From contig NC_059079.1 of NCBI RefSeq assembly GCF_020497125.1, positions 13,225,553 to 13,289,552 on the forward strand: a stretch of 64,000 bases of DNA, given 5' to 3'. This stretch comes from Mauremys mutica (taxonomy: Eukaryota; Chordata; Testudines; Geoemydidae). The notes under the pieces are model-generated. The model worked only from the letters and a program-made list of their open reading frames with translations. It did not search any database and was not told where the DNA came from. Both the position numbers and the translations under genes were made by a program. How positions within the stretch are numbered: the stretch's first letter is position 1; the number at the start of each line of letters is the position of its first letter. This document shows, piece after piece, positions 10,531 through 22,000 of the stretch.

Positions 10531-12871
10531 CTCCTTTATCTCCCTTGCCTCCTGCAGGCCTTGTGCCTTCTCTCATGCCATCCCTTCTGCTTACAGTGGC
10601 ATCTCACTCATACACACTGCTCAGCATCCACTGTCCCGTGGAGTGCTCAGTCTCTAAACACCACACTCTCCTCTAAGATTGTTAAGGGTGGTTCAGGTTG
10701 GAGCTGTATCATTTCCTGCCCAGCAGAACAGGGACTCTCCTATGTGCCAGATTTAACCTAAGAAACTGTACCACATAAATCTATACTGCTATATACATTG
10801 TCATCATAATACTGTAAACTACCATGTCATGTCTGTGAAATTTGCACTGAGTTAATAGAGCCAGATGGCTGAATCTGCAACGGGATTTTGAGTGCCAGAA
10901 AGATAAAGCAAGAGCTCAGAAATCAATGATCCCTTGGCATCCCGCAGCCGTCTGAAGAGGGGGATTATGTTTAATCTGTGTACAAAGCATGGAGCGGGGT
11001 GGGATGAACAGTCCTTTATTTGTTGACAAAAGTCAAGGACACTTTGTGGGGCTCAGTTGTTTCTTTGGCAAGGAAGCCACTCAGAGCAGCGGGGGGCTTG
11101 TTCTATTTTTGATCGGAAGTGAAGACTACAAATGCGCTTAAAAAAATTAATTACCAGCTCCTTTAATTAATGTTGCTGGGAGAGGTATTGCATTACAGTG
11201 CAAAGTGGAAGAAGAATATAACCTTTCTGTGAACTTCTCAGCCCTGCTAAAAGCATAAATTTAAAACCTCTTAGCAAAAACTTTTTTGGCTTGAGCTGAG
11301 GTCTACAATCAGGATTCTGTCTGAGGGTATCAGTGCGCAAAATCTCTGCCTCGTGGAACTCTGAACCCCGAGAGGTTTCTTATGTTTTGCCTTCATTCAC
11401 TATAGTCTATGTCAGAAGGTTTCAGTGGTCTGCATCAGCTCTGGCTGCTTTTTGTCCTCTGAGCCTTGTGCACTTCCTCTCTGCCCATGGAGAAAAACTT
11501 TTGGAAGGGTGACAAAAAGGCCAGGGTAACTGGAGTAGATCAGAAAGCTCTGTACGCGAGTAACATTCTCTAATGATATATCACTTTTGTCTGCTACCAA
11601 TTGTCACAAATAATTAAGGCAAACAATTTATGGCCCTGTACCTCACACTTACCCTAGTAGAGTTTCATCTCTGACTTATACCTGGTGTGTTCCATCGGGG
11701 CTGTCTGCCTTCTGACTAAGGGCAGGGCAAAAAGAACATTCTGAAATACAGCTACTCCCTTGCCTTAAAAAAAAATAAAAAAATCCACAAGCGCTGGCTT
11801 TTTTGGCTTCCTCTTTATTATACAAACATATTCTCGGAGTGACAGCTGTTTCTGCTCAGGAGTGAGACAGAAAATTTGGCTTCATTTTGCTCTTGGATGT
11901 TGATTATGTGGCTTTGAAGAATACCCCATTCACTTTACCCTTCGCTGTCTGTCCATAGCTTTTGGGGCTGGGAAGGAGCTGGAAGAGGAAGAGATTTCAA
12001 AGGGATGTTTTGCCGTTAGAGGTTCAATTTTGGTTTCATACGTGATTTTCCTAGATGGCAGTTTTATGGCTAAGACCTCTGTGAAAAACTGGAGCATGCT
12101 GGCAAGCTCATGAACATGCCACATAGTCTATGATGACCTCTTGCGATGGCAGATTTATAGCTTTTTCTCCTCATAAAAATCAGATATCTTGCCAAAAGCA
12201 GTCCAGCTGGAGTTATGAAATCAGTAAACACGAAGAGACCACAATGCAATGGCCTTTTCCGTTATATTAATTTGCAGCATGCTTAGTACATAATCTTAGG
12301 TGCCTCAGATGATGCAGCACAAACATGGTATGTTTGGAAAGATGCCATTGTTAATTTAAAGGCATGTAATTTTATAATTTCATTAGCTCCTGATATGCCC
12401 CTTTTCAGTCAATAAGAAGGTCATCTTGTTGAATCACAAATATGTTCTAGGTACAGCATCCAGTTTTATGTTTATGTATCAGTACTTATTATTATTGTTC
12501 TCATAGTGCAGAAGAACATAAAGTCATACCATGGTGAACAGTAAATACAACACATGGGAGTCATTGGCCAGAAGTCTTCCTCCATGTTTTTCAGCCTTGA
12601 TAAACATGCCACCCTGCATCCCATCAATCGGCCACATCATCAAACCACACTCACTGCGGGTGCCCCCGGGCACCTGGCACCAGTCCCTGCAAAACTTTCT
12701 TTGGTGATCTTCCTCCACTCATCCCACCCACATGTCCTGCAAACTCAAGCTTTCCTCTGATCATCTTGATGATATCAGGTATCACTCCAGTTATGCCATA
12801 TATTCAGGCAATTACCTTTTCATTAGGCATGTGCATGGTACACCTAGCATGCAGCAATCACATGTACCATT
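10531..12871. other. No gene seen; AT-rich candidate conserved block inside
   Basis: I recognise no repeat or exon. The block near 11,090-11,240 contains two homeodomain-type TTAATTA cores (AAAATTAATTACC and TTTAATTAATG) and is compositionally calm, so it could be a regulatory element; this is inference only. The frame at 12,524-12,718 (minus) lies downstream of the endonuclease frame described next and may or may not belong to the same element. Confidence 0.4.
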
Positions 12872-13558
12872 TCAATTCAAAGGCAGAAGGCCTCGTAATG
12901 TCCATGTCTTGCAAGCATGTCGCTGAGGATGGCCATGAACTGAACTGACCCAGCACAAGTCAGGAGAGTAGTCATGATCCCATCTAGAAGAATGGAATGT
13001 GCCTTGCTGCTTAGCATCATGGATAAGGGCGAGGTCATTTTGAGATGCCCAGTCTGCAAGTTGTTCACCATCCTTATACCCCCAGTCTGTGTGATGGCTG
13101 TTGAAGTCTCTGATGTAGACATCTGGGTGTAGCAGGCTTGGTAAAACCTGTTGGTTCCAGCTGATGCTTGGAGGCATGTAAACATTTGCCAGCCAGAAAT
13201 CGCAAACCTGGATGGTGTCGCAGAATTCAGTAGACATCAGCTGAATGGCATCTGCAATATCAGACTGAACGTATGTGGCTCGACCATACTTTGGGTGTGC
13301 CACATGGCACAACAGGTCGAAGCCGTCAATACTGTAACCCCCAGCTTCGGCAGTTGCCACGTATGTCTCTTGCAAGCAAATGATGTTGATAGTATGTTGA
13401 TGAGCAAGAACACTGAGTAAATCATACTGGGCAGCCGACAAACCCTCCACGTTAAGTTGTAACACGCATAGAGCTGGACCAATGACATAGAAGTCACAGG
13501 ACTGCACGTTGGGGTTGTCGGTGATGACAGTGCCGGGATTCGTTGAGCTGGTGCTCAT
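12872..13558 (-). CDS. Non-LTR retrotransposon endonuclease-like ORF
   Basis: An uninterrupted frame of 228 codons; the same frame is open upstream to about 13,655. The protein resembles the apurinic/apyrimidinic endonuclease-type (EEP fold) domain that nicks target DNA in non-LTR retrotransposons. Motifs in order: LQLNVEGLSA near residue 33, ICLQETY near 59 (the QET catalytic block), ANVYMPP near 124, RDFNSHHTDWGY near 149 (normally GDFN, so the glycine is replaced) and YSPDLCWVS near 197. No reverse transcriptase follows, so the element is truncated. The clade is not one I can name; it is not the CR1 type seen at 9,855. The Met at 13,558 is the first in-frame one, but the real start may lie upstream. 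It could be a recently dead element or a retained fragment. Confidence 0.65.
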   Translation of the reverse strand: MSTSSTNPGTVITDNPNVQSCDFYVIGPALCVLQLNVEGLSAAQYDLLSVLAHQHTINIICLQETYVATAEAGGYSIDGFDLLCHVAHPKYGRATYVQSDIADAIQLMSTEFCDTIQVCDFWLANVYMPPSISWNQQVLPSLLHPDVYIRDFNSHHTDWGYKDGEQLADWASQNDLALIHDAKQQGTFHSSRWDHDYSPDLCWVSSVHGHPQRHACKTWTLRGLLPLN

Positions 13559-13689
13559 AGAATTCAGCTCGCTGGTTGGATCATTAGCTTTCCTGTCTGC
13601 TGCCAGGTACTGGTGGATGGTGCAATGAGGATGCTGATCCGCTGCCCATTACTCAAATGGTAGAGAATGAATGTGGCTCCTGGTGGACC

Positions 13690-14320
13690 TCAGGCAGACA
13701 CAGAAGACTGAATCTCCAGGAGGCCTTCCTGACTTGTAATACAAAGACATCCCTTTGTGAATCTAAGGAACAGAGAGAGACTCCATCTTTATCCTTTACC
13801 TTAAGGAGACAAAGAAACCAAGTGATTTGATCTCTGTAATAGGCTTTGGCCAGGTTAGCCAGTAAAAAGCTAGAAAGGAGACTGGGAGTGAGAGAAACAT
13901 CTTGAACAAAGATTGTATCTTGCTACGCTATATTTTCACTCATTTTTCACTTGTAACCATCTCTAACTTTATCTGTTTTCCTTGGTATTACTTAGTCCAT
14001 GCTGTTTTTTATTAATAAACTTGTTTTACTTTTTCTATTAACCAATTCAGTGCTCTATTTGAAGGGAAGAGTGTATCTATCACAGTTAAATTGTGATGTG
14101 CTGACTTTAACAGGGCAGCAAACTTAATATTTTCTGAGAACGCATCGTGGTAGGGGCTGTGCATTGGAGAGACACATCTTTGAGAAGCTCAGGGCCTGGA
14201 GTTCACTGATTGTTACCTGCTAGGTGAGGTCTGGGCTGGGAGAGTCTTGATGAGTTTGCTGATGAGGGAGACCAACTGGTGTGGCAGGGAGCTGACACAC
14301 AATCAAATTGCCAGCAAAAC
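13690..14320 (+). mobile_element. Probable LTR of a turtle endogenous retroelement
   Basis: The segment resembles turtle LTR sequences I remember: GATTGTATCTTGC, then TTGTAACCATCTCTAAC, then a polyadenylation context TTATTAATAAACTTGTTTTAC at about 14,010, followed by a TG-rich U5-like part. The AATAAA signal suggests plus orientation. I could not fix either boundary or a target duplication, so the coordinates are approximate. No retroviral genes adjoin it. Confidence 0.5.
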
Positions 14321-14787
14321 TCACTCTTGCTGAGGCAGGACTCATTGGGAAATATTACAGTAATCTACAGTTCCTTGGATTGTGAGTTCCTTGCAGCAGG
14401 GACTGTTCCTTCCTGAATATTTGGAAAGTACCTGCTACATCTTGGGTGTCACCATAAACAAATATTAAACAATAATTTAAAAAACTGAATATTTTCCAAG
14501 TAGCCCCTTGTCTCTCAACTCAAGTCCATTTCATCCTGCTCTGTTAGTGTCACACTTATGGCTATGAGTGCAGGGTAGGGAACAAACTTCTCCAGTTTGC
14601 TAATAGCCTAAAAATGTCTCTTTGAAATTGTTTAAAAAACAAATGACACAAATTGGAATCCCTTAATGCATGAATTCAAAGGATGGTACATACTTAAGCT
14701 TTATGTAATAAGATTGTAATGATAGACTGTAGGTTGTAAGGATTTCAAGGTCTGGGGCCTTCACTTTTCTCAGCAAGGAAACAAAAG
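14321..14787. other. No gene seen; decayed ancient repeat piece
   Basis: About 14,375-14,480 (TTGTGAGTTCCTTGCAGCAG...ending in an AATATTAAACAATAATTT tail) resembles an old amniote interspersed repeat also seen at 44,005-44,112. The rest is unique sequence. Confidence 0.4.
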
Positions 14788-15018
14788 GTACATCTACACT
14801 GCAATAAAACACCTGTGGTTGGCCCATGCAATAAAATTGCAGTATAGATGTCAGGGCTAGGGCTGGAGCCCATGAACGGGGAGGGTGCCAGAGCCTCAGC
14901 TTCAGCCCAATCCTGGATGTCTGCACTGTGATTTTACAGTCCTGCTGCCCAAGCCTCATGAGCCTGAGTCAGCTGACATAGACCAGCCAGGTATGTTTTA
15001 CTGCAGTGTTAACGTACC
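14788..15018. mobile_element. MITE with TACATCTACACTGCA ends
   Basis: Inverted ends: GGTACATCTACACTGCAATA at the left and the complement of GGTACGTTAACACTGCAGTA at the right. CAAAAGG occurs directly on both sides (14,782-14,788 and 15,019-15,025), giving a 7-8 bp duplication typical of hAT elements, though the exact boundary is ambiguous by one or two bases. There is no transposase frame. Confidence 0.75.
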
Positions 15019-15618
15019 CAAAAGGAGAACCTGTTCATTGCAGTAGCGCTAGGGCTTATATCTTCATGAGCTTCAGCCACTGGAGGGTAATCTGAAGCAC
15101 ACTTGCTGTTCCACCTGTTAGAGCAGTGGTTTACGTATGCTAGTCAGACTCAGGATCCTTCAAGCTATTTCTTTTATTTTGGTTTTATCTGTGCGATCTT
15201 GGTGTGTACTTGTGAAATGTCTGTCCCACCAGTCTAACCTGGGCTACAGAACTTGAATCAAGGGGATAAACTCTTTCTCTGTTGCCCAGCTTCTGAGAAA
15301 CATTGTTAGAACACCCCATTGTGAGTGATATAAGAAGTTGAAGAAGCAGAAGAGAAGGACTGAGGTCCATTATTACCAGATACACAGCCTCTTGCAATCA
15401 CAAGAAAATTTCCACCGAATGTTACCCTGATCATCTGCTGAATGCTCCAGCAAGGAAAGAAATCTGGTCACTACCTTAACCACACGGTCCTGATTCTGAT
15501 TCAATTTACGTAACTATAAATCAGAAGTAACTCCACCAATGTCAACTCCATAGAAATCAATGGAGTTATTCCAGGGTAAAAAAGGTGTGAGATCAGAATC
15601 AGAACCAATGTGCTTTTC

Positions 15619-15658
<40 letters not shown>

Positions 15659-16300
15659 AATACTCATTGGAAGGCTGAGACTTAAAAGGCATTTATAAAA
15701 GCTACATAGTGATACTGAAACTGACACCATGGCTCTGAGTCAAAGTACTGAAAAAAAGAACGGTGAAGAAATAAACAGCTCAGAACATATGCGATAAAAG
15801 GCAAAAGAAACCCAGAACAATTGCTGTGCCTTGCAGGCCTGAAAAGCAGGTCTAGGATCAGTGTTTTTTGTTATGACTTTACCAAAATCTTAGAATAATG
15901 GAAAATGAGGATCATTTTAGTTGGCTTTGTTTCTGTGCGAATGCATCACATCTGGCTCTGTGCTATTTATGCTCAAACTATATCAACTTTTTTAAAGGGG
16001 GAGTTTAGGAGCAAGTTCTAAAAAAATAAGCAAGTTTTCAGCTGTGATTCCTGCAGCACGGAGAGGAAGCCTCTGTGGGGTTTCATTTGAGATGCGCCTA
16101 CAGCATGAATGCAAAATGAACATTCCCATTCTATTTATGTACGTATTTTTATTTTGGCGAATTGAATGCCCTGCCTAGGGCAATGGATTTCTCTGCTTAT
16201 CCAGCACTACAAAGTTATTCACGCTGACACACTAATGTGCTTTAGCCCTGATGTGGAAAGACCACCTGTAGGTCTACAAAAATAATTCAGTCAATTGCAT
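15019..16300. other. No gene seen; (CTTT)n tract and a palindromic mini-repeat
   Basis: A (CTTT)n microsatellite of about ten units lies at 15,616-15,658. Just before it, 15,485-15,607 is a palindromic mini-element: CGGTCCTGATTCTGAT at one end, the complement of TGGTTCTGATTCTGAT at the other, and an AACTCCAT/ATGGAGTT core. The rest is unique. Confidence 0.6.
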
Positions 16301-16620
16301 TTAGTAGTGAAAAAGGAGAAAAAATGGAAAAAAGAGGGAAAAAACATTACAAATAACAAAAATGATAAATGTTGATAATTTTTCATTTTGGAAATCTATA
16401 AAAGAAATGAAAAATTTTTGTTTAGAATTAAAGTTTAATTTTGCTTTGAAATCTCCTGTTCAAAAAATAAAAATTCATTGAAATGACATTTTCCCATGAA
16501 ATATTGTATTCTTGACAACACCCTGTTTTTCAATAGGAAAACTTTTCAGTTGAAACATTTCAAACAGTTCTTGTTATTTTATTTGCTAAGGTTTAAATAA
16601 TAAAAAAGAACAAAATAAAA
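16301..16620. repeat. AT-rich interspersed repeat, copy 1
   Basis: A run of GAAAAATTTT, TTTTCATTTTGG and GAAACATTTCAAA-like words. The same vocabulary recurs at 36,593-36,850 and 58,285-58,430, which argues for a dispersed repeat family rather than simple low complexity. No frame is present. Confidence 0.5.
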
Positions 16621-16720
16621 GACTCCTATAGAATAAATTTCAGTGCCCTGATACTATAAATGTTGCAGCATTATACCTCTAGCAGCATCAAACAACAAAC
16701 ATTTAAACAGGAACTAATTA

Positions 16721-17577
16721 CCATATATACTCGATCATAAGCTGGTTCATTTATAAGCTGACCCCCCCCAAGATGCATAAGTAAAAATGGAAAATTGTTA
16801 TAACCCGTTCATAAACTGACTCTATAATTCGGGGGTCAGCAAACTTTGGCTCCTGGACCATCAGGATAAACTGCTGGTGGGCCGAGATGGTTTGTTTACC
16901 TCAAGCATCCGCAGGCACGGAGGTAAACCTAAGTAAACAAAGTGTCCCGGTGCGCCAGCTGCTTACCCTGATGGGCCATGACAGCAACTGGTGGGGAAAT
17001 TTTTTTTGGAGGGAGAAGCTGGGAGTTGGGGAGTAACCCCTGTGATTCCCCCCATGACCCCACTCCTAGCCCAGGACTCCCACACTCTCCCCATCCCATC
17101 CCCTCCCACCTTATCTGGGGAGGGTCAGGGGAGGATGTCTCTGGCTTGGCTGGAGCTGCTCCGGCAGGCTGGGCAGCGCGGCCGCAGCCTGCTCTGGCGG
17201 GCCAGACCGGGCGACACGGCTGCAGCATGTTCCAGTGGGCTGGGCCAGACGGCACGTCCGCAGCATGCTCCGGTGGGCCGGGCCGCGCAGCCACAGCCTG
17301 CTCTGGGGGGGGGGGGGCCGAGCGGCACGGCTGCAGCCTGCCAGCCCCAGAGCTGCAGCTGCTTCGGAGGCTGGGGGGAGAGCAGCGTGGCCAGAAGCTG
17401 AGAGACTCTGGCCCCACCTCTTCCCTTATGGCTCTGCTGCCTCTCCTTCCTCCCTCTGTTGGGGAGAGGGGCTGTGTCCTACCTCACCCTCTCTATACCC
17501 CTTCATAAGCCAACCCCTGTCTCTGGTGCTTCCCTTTTTTTACTAAAATAATTTGGCTTATGAACGAGTATTTACGG
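16721..17577. mobile_element. Mariner-like (TA-flanked) DNA transposon with GC-rich interior
   Basis: The inverted ends are CCATATATACTCGATCATAA and the complement of CCGTAAATACTCGTTCATAA. A TA dinucleotide lies at each boundary (16,719-16,720 and 17,578-17,579), as in Tc1/mariner-type elements. The sub-terminal AT-rich arms enclose a strongly GC-rich stretch (about 17,130-17,400) and a segment beginning GGGGGTCAGCAAACTTTGGC (about 16,830), which looks like part of another, hAT-like repeat. Long frames here on both strands come from GC bias and show no domain. The element is non-autonomous. Confidence 0.75.
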
Positions 17578-17690
17578 TACTCAGTTTGCTCAGCCATCCA
17601 GCTAAAACCACCAAACCAAATGAAAAATCAATCACTCCCCCATTTCCACCCTCTATTGTTCTGGGAATATATGTGCATCTCTCTCTAGAC

Positions 17691-17822
17691 CAGTGGTCTC
17701 CAAAGTGGGATGCGCGCACCAAGCAAAAATGGTAGAGCCGGCCCTGCGGTGCGGCAGGGGGTGCGTGCTCCAAAATTTTTTACCTATAGGGGTGTGCGAT
17801 CAAAAAAGTTTGGAGGCCACTG
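17691..17822. mobile_element. 132-bp hAT-type MITE
   Basis: Ends are CAGTGGTCTCCAAAGT and the complement of CAGTGGCCTCCAAACT. A perfect 8-bp duplication CTCTAGAC flanks it at 17,683-17,690 and 17,823-17,830. The perfect duplication suggests a modest age. There is no coding potential. Confidence 0.92.
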
Positions 17823-17830
17823 CTCTAGAC

Positions 17831-20070
17831 TACCCAAATAAATCGCTTTTGCCGAATGCCTGGATGGCCAAAATCTGTGCTATTTTGGACTAAGGAGGGG
17901 AACAATAGCAGGAGATAATCAAATTAATTATTTATAATGAAATCAGTATCACCTGAGGTACAAAAAGGGCTGATTAGTGTTTTGAGCAAAAAAACTGGAA
18001 GGCCAGGCAAGGCACTTCTGTTTAGTTCTCGGGCCTGCCACAAACTTCATTGTGCAATTTTGGGCCACTTAAAGACACACTTTCCATCTCAGTTTACCCA
18101 TCTCTCTCCCTGGCAGACTAACAGAGAAGTGGCTGGTAGCGGGGGACACTTTGGCTGTGAAAAAAGGCATGGTCCAAACTACTCATGGACTGTTGATATT
18201 CAGAACATGTTATAAGGCCCATCTTGTTGGCTTCACTGGGATTACTTATGTGCTTAATGGGATGCGTGTACTGAAGTGCTTTGCTGGACCGGTGGGTACA
18301 TTTGCAATGACAGTAGTGATCTGTTTGTAGCTTACTGTTATGGGGTTTACAGAGACTAAGGGAGTGAAGGAGAAGTAGCAGGCCAAGAGGGCCCTGCCCC
18401 TCCGCAGCTGCGGAGCCTGCTCCAAATGGAAGATCTGCTCAAAAGGAGACTGACTCCCTCCCCCATTTCCTGCTGAGGGAGTATAAGTGAGCAATGGGAA
18501 GAAAGCTGGGGAATACTTATTTGACCAATGGCACTGCTGAGATGAATTGGAAACTTCCTGCTGGGAGGTAGGAAGTGGCCCAGGGGAGTCTGGTCAGGTG
18601 CAACTGAGACACTCCATGCTTCTTTCCTCTTTCTCCCTAGGCTGGGACCCAGTAGAGAGGGAGGATCTGGATCCTCCTATCAAATCTCCCCTCCCACCGA
18701 TCCAGCTGGGAGAACTCTGGAACACTGGGAAACAATAGCCCACAGCTAGACCGCTGGGCCTGCTGACTGTCAGGCAAGCCCATCCAAGGACTTTGGGGAT
18801 GGAAGGACTGTCAAGCCATGGCCTACTGGTCTCTGAGTGAAACCTGCTACACTTCCTCTGCATGCCGTTTGGGTTGGCTGCAGAAACGATCAGTAGAGAG
18901 ATCCATTCACAATGCCATTAAAAAAATCACTTTCATTTACTGCTTTCCTTTCCCATCTCATTCTTTTGATCCAGATGCTACTCCTACCATGGCTAGTAGA
19001 CAGCTTGCTATTTCTAACACGAACTGATCCTTTCGGATATGAATTTTGGTTCTTGGCAAGTTAGCATGGGGCAGGGGGTAAGTACTTGTTTGTTTTGACT
19101 TTCTTCTCTCATTAAGTCTAGTTTATTTTAGTAGATGGTCTTTTGATTTCTTTAATTAAATTATGGCTGGACCAGGGCTGGGAATGAATGCAGTGTGCTT
19201 ATGATTCATATGCACAACTGGGGAGAAATATCCTTTGAATTCTTACCAGCACGAAGAAAGTAATACGCGATAAAGCGTAAGGGTGATAGTCATCTCCTGA
19301 TTCTGCAGTCAGAGGGGGTGGGGTTTGGCAGTATTTACCCTCCTTGTTGCCTTAGTGTAGTTCCCATTTGATATTCAGTGTCTTTGACAGAGCTGGTCAA
19401 AGCTGTTGTTGCTCCAACCCCACAAAAAATAATCATTTGTATGTAGTCCCGTTTTTTTTCTTTTTGATTAGCGAATCATTTGGGAATCAAACCTGATTTT
19501 TTTTTGGTGACTGTACTTCTGTTTGGCTTTTCAGCTCCTGGGTTGTTTGCAGACTAGTTGTTCTTACTTTTTTTTGGCTATTCTTTTGTCCGTTGACTGG
19601 TTGATCTCCTAATGGCTTGTCTTTAGTCCAGAAGTTAGCTGGAATTAGTGCACCTGAGTTAGCTTTGCTTGGGTGAAAGTGACCCCCATAATGAAACAAC
19701 ACTTCAGCTACTCAGAGAGACTGGAATAGCGGCTGGTGAGGTCTTGTAACTTGGGCTGTTGTATTCCCCACTCTACTACTAGCTCCAGCATCAGCAGCAC
19801 CCAGGCTTCAACCCAGATGGACCAGCTGGCCCAAGCTTGAAGCAAGTGATTTTTGCCTGTGGACTGGAGTTGAGTGAAGGGCGAAACTTGAGTTATACCT
19901 TGAGCTAACAGTGCAATGAAGACAAGCCCTTTGTCACATCAGTTGTTTCTGCTCACTGATTGGATGTCAGAAACTTTTAAAAATTAGACATGGCCTGAGA
20001 GTTAAACATGTGTTTAAGTGCAGTCCTGAATAGGGATGGTCTTAAGCACCTATATGTGCTCTTCTGAACT
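17831..20070. other. No gene seen; possible decayed LTR-like stretch
   Basis: The GA- and CT-rich segment about 18,330-18,850, with GTATAAG near 18,480 and GGCTGGGACCC near 18,639, is reminiscent of turtle LTR sequence, but I found no ends or target duplication. About 19,880-19,930 carries words (GTGCAATGAAGACAAGCC) seen at MITE ends. No frame is convincing. Confidence 0.4.
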
Positions 20071-20078
20071 GGGGCCTG

Positions 20079-20370
20079 GGCTACACTAGCGGGGGTGTGT
20101 GTGTGTGTGTTCAAACTAATATACGCAACTTCAGCTATGCTATTCGCGTAGTTGAAGTAGAAGTATCTGAGCTCAACTTACCTGGCCATCCTCACGGCAG
20201 TGAGTCGACTGCTGCGGATCCCCCGTCGACTCCGCTTACTCCTCCTGCCGAGGTGGAGTACAGGCATCGATTAGCGGATTGATTTATCGCGTCTAGACGA
20301 GACGCGATAGATCGATCCCTGATACATCGAACACTACCCGCTGATCCGGTGGGTAGTATAGACGTACCTT
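20079..20370. mobile_element. CpG-rich hAT-like MITE
   Basis: The left end GGCTACACTAGCGGGGG pairs with the right end CGGTGGGTAGTATAGACG. Flanks GGGGCCTG (20,071-20,078) and GGGGCCTT (20,371-20,378) match at seven of eight bases. A (TG)n run sits in the left end. A 10-bp-arm hairpin lies at 20,285-20,309 (TATCGCGTCT, five-base loop, AGACGCGATA). The many intact CpGs in a non-island repeat stand out. I recall this family as common in turtle and crocodilian DNA. Confidence 0.75.
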
Positions 20371-20378
20371 GGGGCCTT

Positions 20379-22000
20379 TAAGTGGGAACGTGGCTTAGTG
20401 CTTACAAGTTATACAGTTCGCAGTAGATAGTTCACTGTTAAGGTCTATCACTAAGGAGGGAAGGGAACATTATGAGCTAATCCAAACTTGGAAGCAAAGT
20501 GACTTTGCAAATCTTTTCACAAGATGAGACAGCAAGCCAGACAGGTTTTTCAAGCATTTTTCCAACTCTAGATTTCCTACGCTTGACCCTACTGGGTGTC
20601 ATCAAAACAGAGGTGAAATTTGATGCTTTGCTGAGCAATTCACAATGCAATATGTGTGATAATTTACCTCTGTGTGATAATTTACGGTTTGTTAGAAAAT
20701 TGCATGGAACCCTTATATAAGTCAGTGGTTTGAAACGTGTCATAAATCGCTTGAAAGTGAGAGGAAGTTGAATTTTCCTTCCAGGGAAAAAGAAAAAGGA
20801 TTGTAGTTTATTACTGCAAACAAGAATGAGAAGATAAAAAAAAATAATTAAAAAAGAAAACGTCAAACTCTCTTTATTTGCAATCCAAAAGGACCTCAAG
20901 CCAATTGTTTCCTCTCTTAAAAGGTCTGGTTTCTATCAACCAAGCAGAAAGCTTTTTGTTTCTAGCATCCAGACCAACAGGCCAGAGCAAGGGGCTTTGA
21001 ACTGCAATTTGTCTTTATATATTTTTAAAATGTTATTTGTATGTGTTTACATGTTGGCTGAGGTGCTCTCACCAGAGCCAGCTCTTTCTGGGACGATTCA
21101 CCAAATGATCAAATGGCTGATTAATCAAAGTCCCTCTTGACAGCACAGCCCTTCCTTTCAGTCACCTGCTGAGTCGCTCGTATAAACCAACCCAGCAAGC
21201 GATTAAACATCAAAAAAGCTGCGTGTACCACAAATTTGGCCCTTTTCAAGGTACATACCTCAAGTCGAGAGAGCATTTGGGCTACATTTGTGATGCAAAC
21301 TGGAACCTTTGGCTACCAAATGCAGGATGTGGTGTATCCTGTTCAAAGAGGCACATACTTCATGTGTTTATCTTGGCTCCTCTCAATCAAAGCATGCTGT
21401 GATTCAACTACACATAAAATTAACAATCTATGTTATAGTTGCAGATTACATTACACTCCATATTTTTAAAAATCTTTTCCAGAGAGACGTCTTCTAAAGA
21501 GAAGGGGAGGAAGGTAACAAAACCCTCGTGATGTTTATCATAATAATTATTGAATGGCAATCAAATCATACAGCATTAAAAGATCAGCTGAAACATCTGT
21601 AAATATTTTCTCATCCTGTCAGTGTGGTACCAACGCCTGATAAAAGGTGTATGTTTCCATAAACAGGAGGGGTACTCTTTCATGTCAGTGTCTCCTTGAC
21701 AACATCCCAAATGGCAAAGATGGAAATGGGTTTCATAGGGAGGGATGGAAGAACCCAGAACCATTTGATAAAGCAGGTGGTCCAAAATCAGTTGATTCTA
21801 TTACAATTTGTGGGATTAAAAATTAAGGAGAGAAATCATAGACAACCAATGCCCTTTGGCTGGCTGCATCTCTGGGGCTGGTTGACTCTCAGATTTTCTT
21901 TTCCCTTCTCCTTGTCCTCCTCCTTTTGAGAATTCCTTTTATCTCCTTACATGCCTTCAGTCTCTCTCTCTGTATTATTATTATTAATAATAACTCTTTG
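20379..22000. other. No gene seen; unique sequence
   Basis: A short tandem duplication of TGTGTGATAATTTAC lies near 20,655-20,690. Open frames on both strands at 20,477-20,899 and 21,236-21,497 have no motif. A (TTA)n run is at about 21,973-21,990. Confidence 0.5.

Noticed and set aside
15616..15658. A CRISPR-like or functional array
   Set aside because: It is a plain (CTTT)n microsatellite.
16929..17546. Overlapping frames of 100-176 codons on both strands
   Set aside because: They follow the GC-rich filler of a transposon; low-complexity Pro/Gly/Ala/Ser composition and open frames on both strands are effects of base bias.
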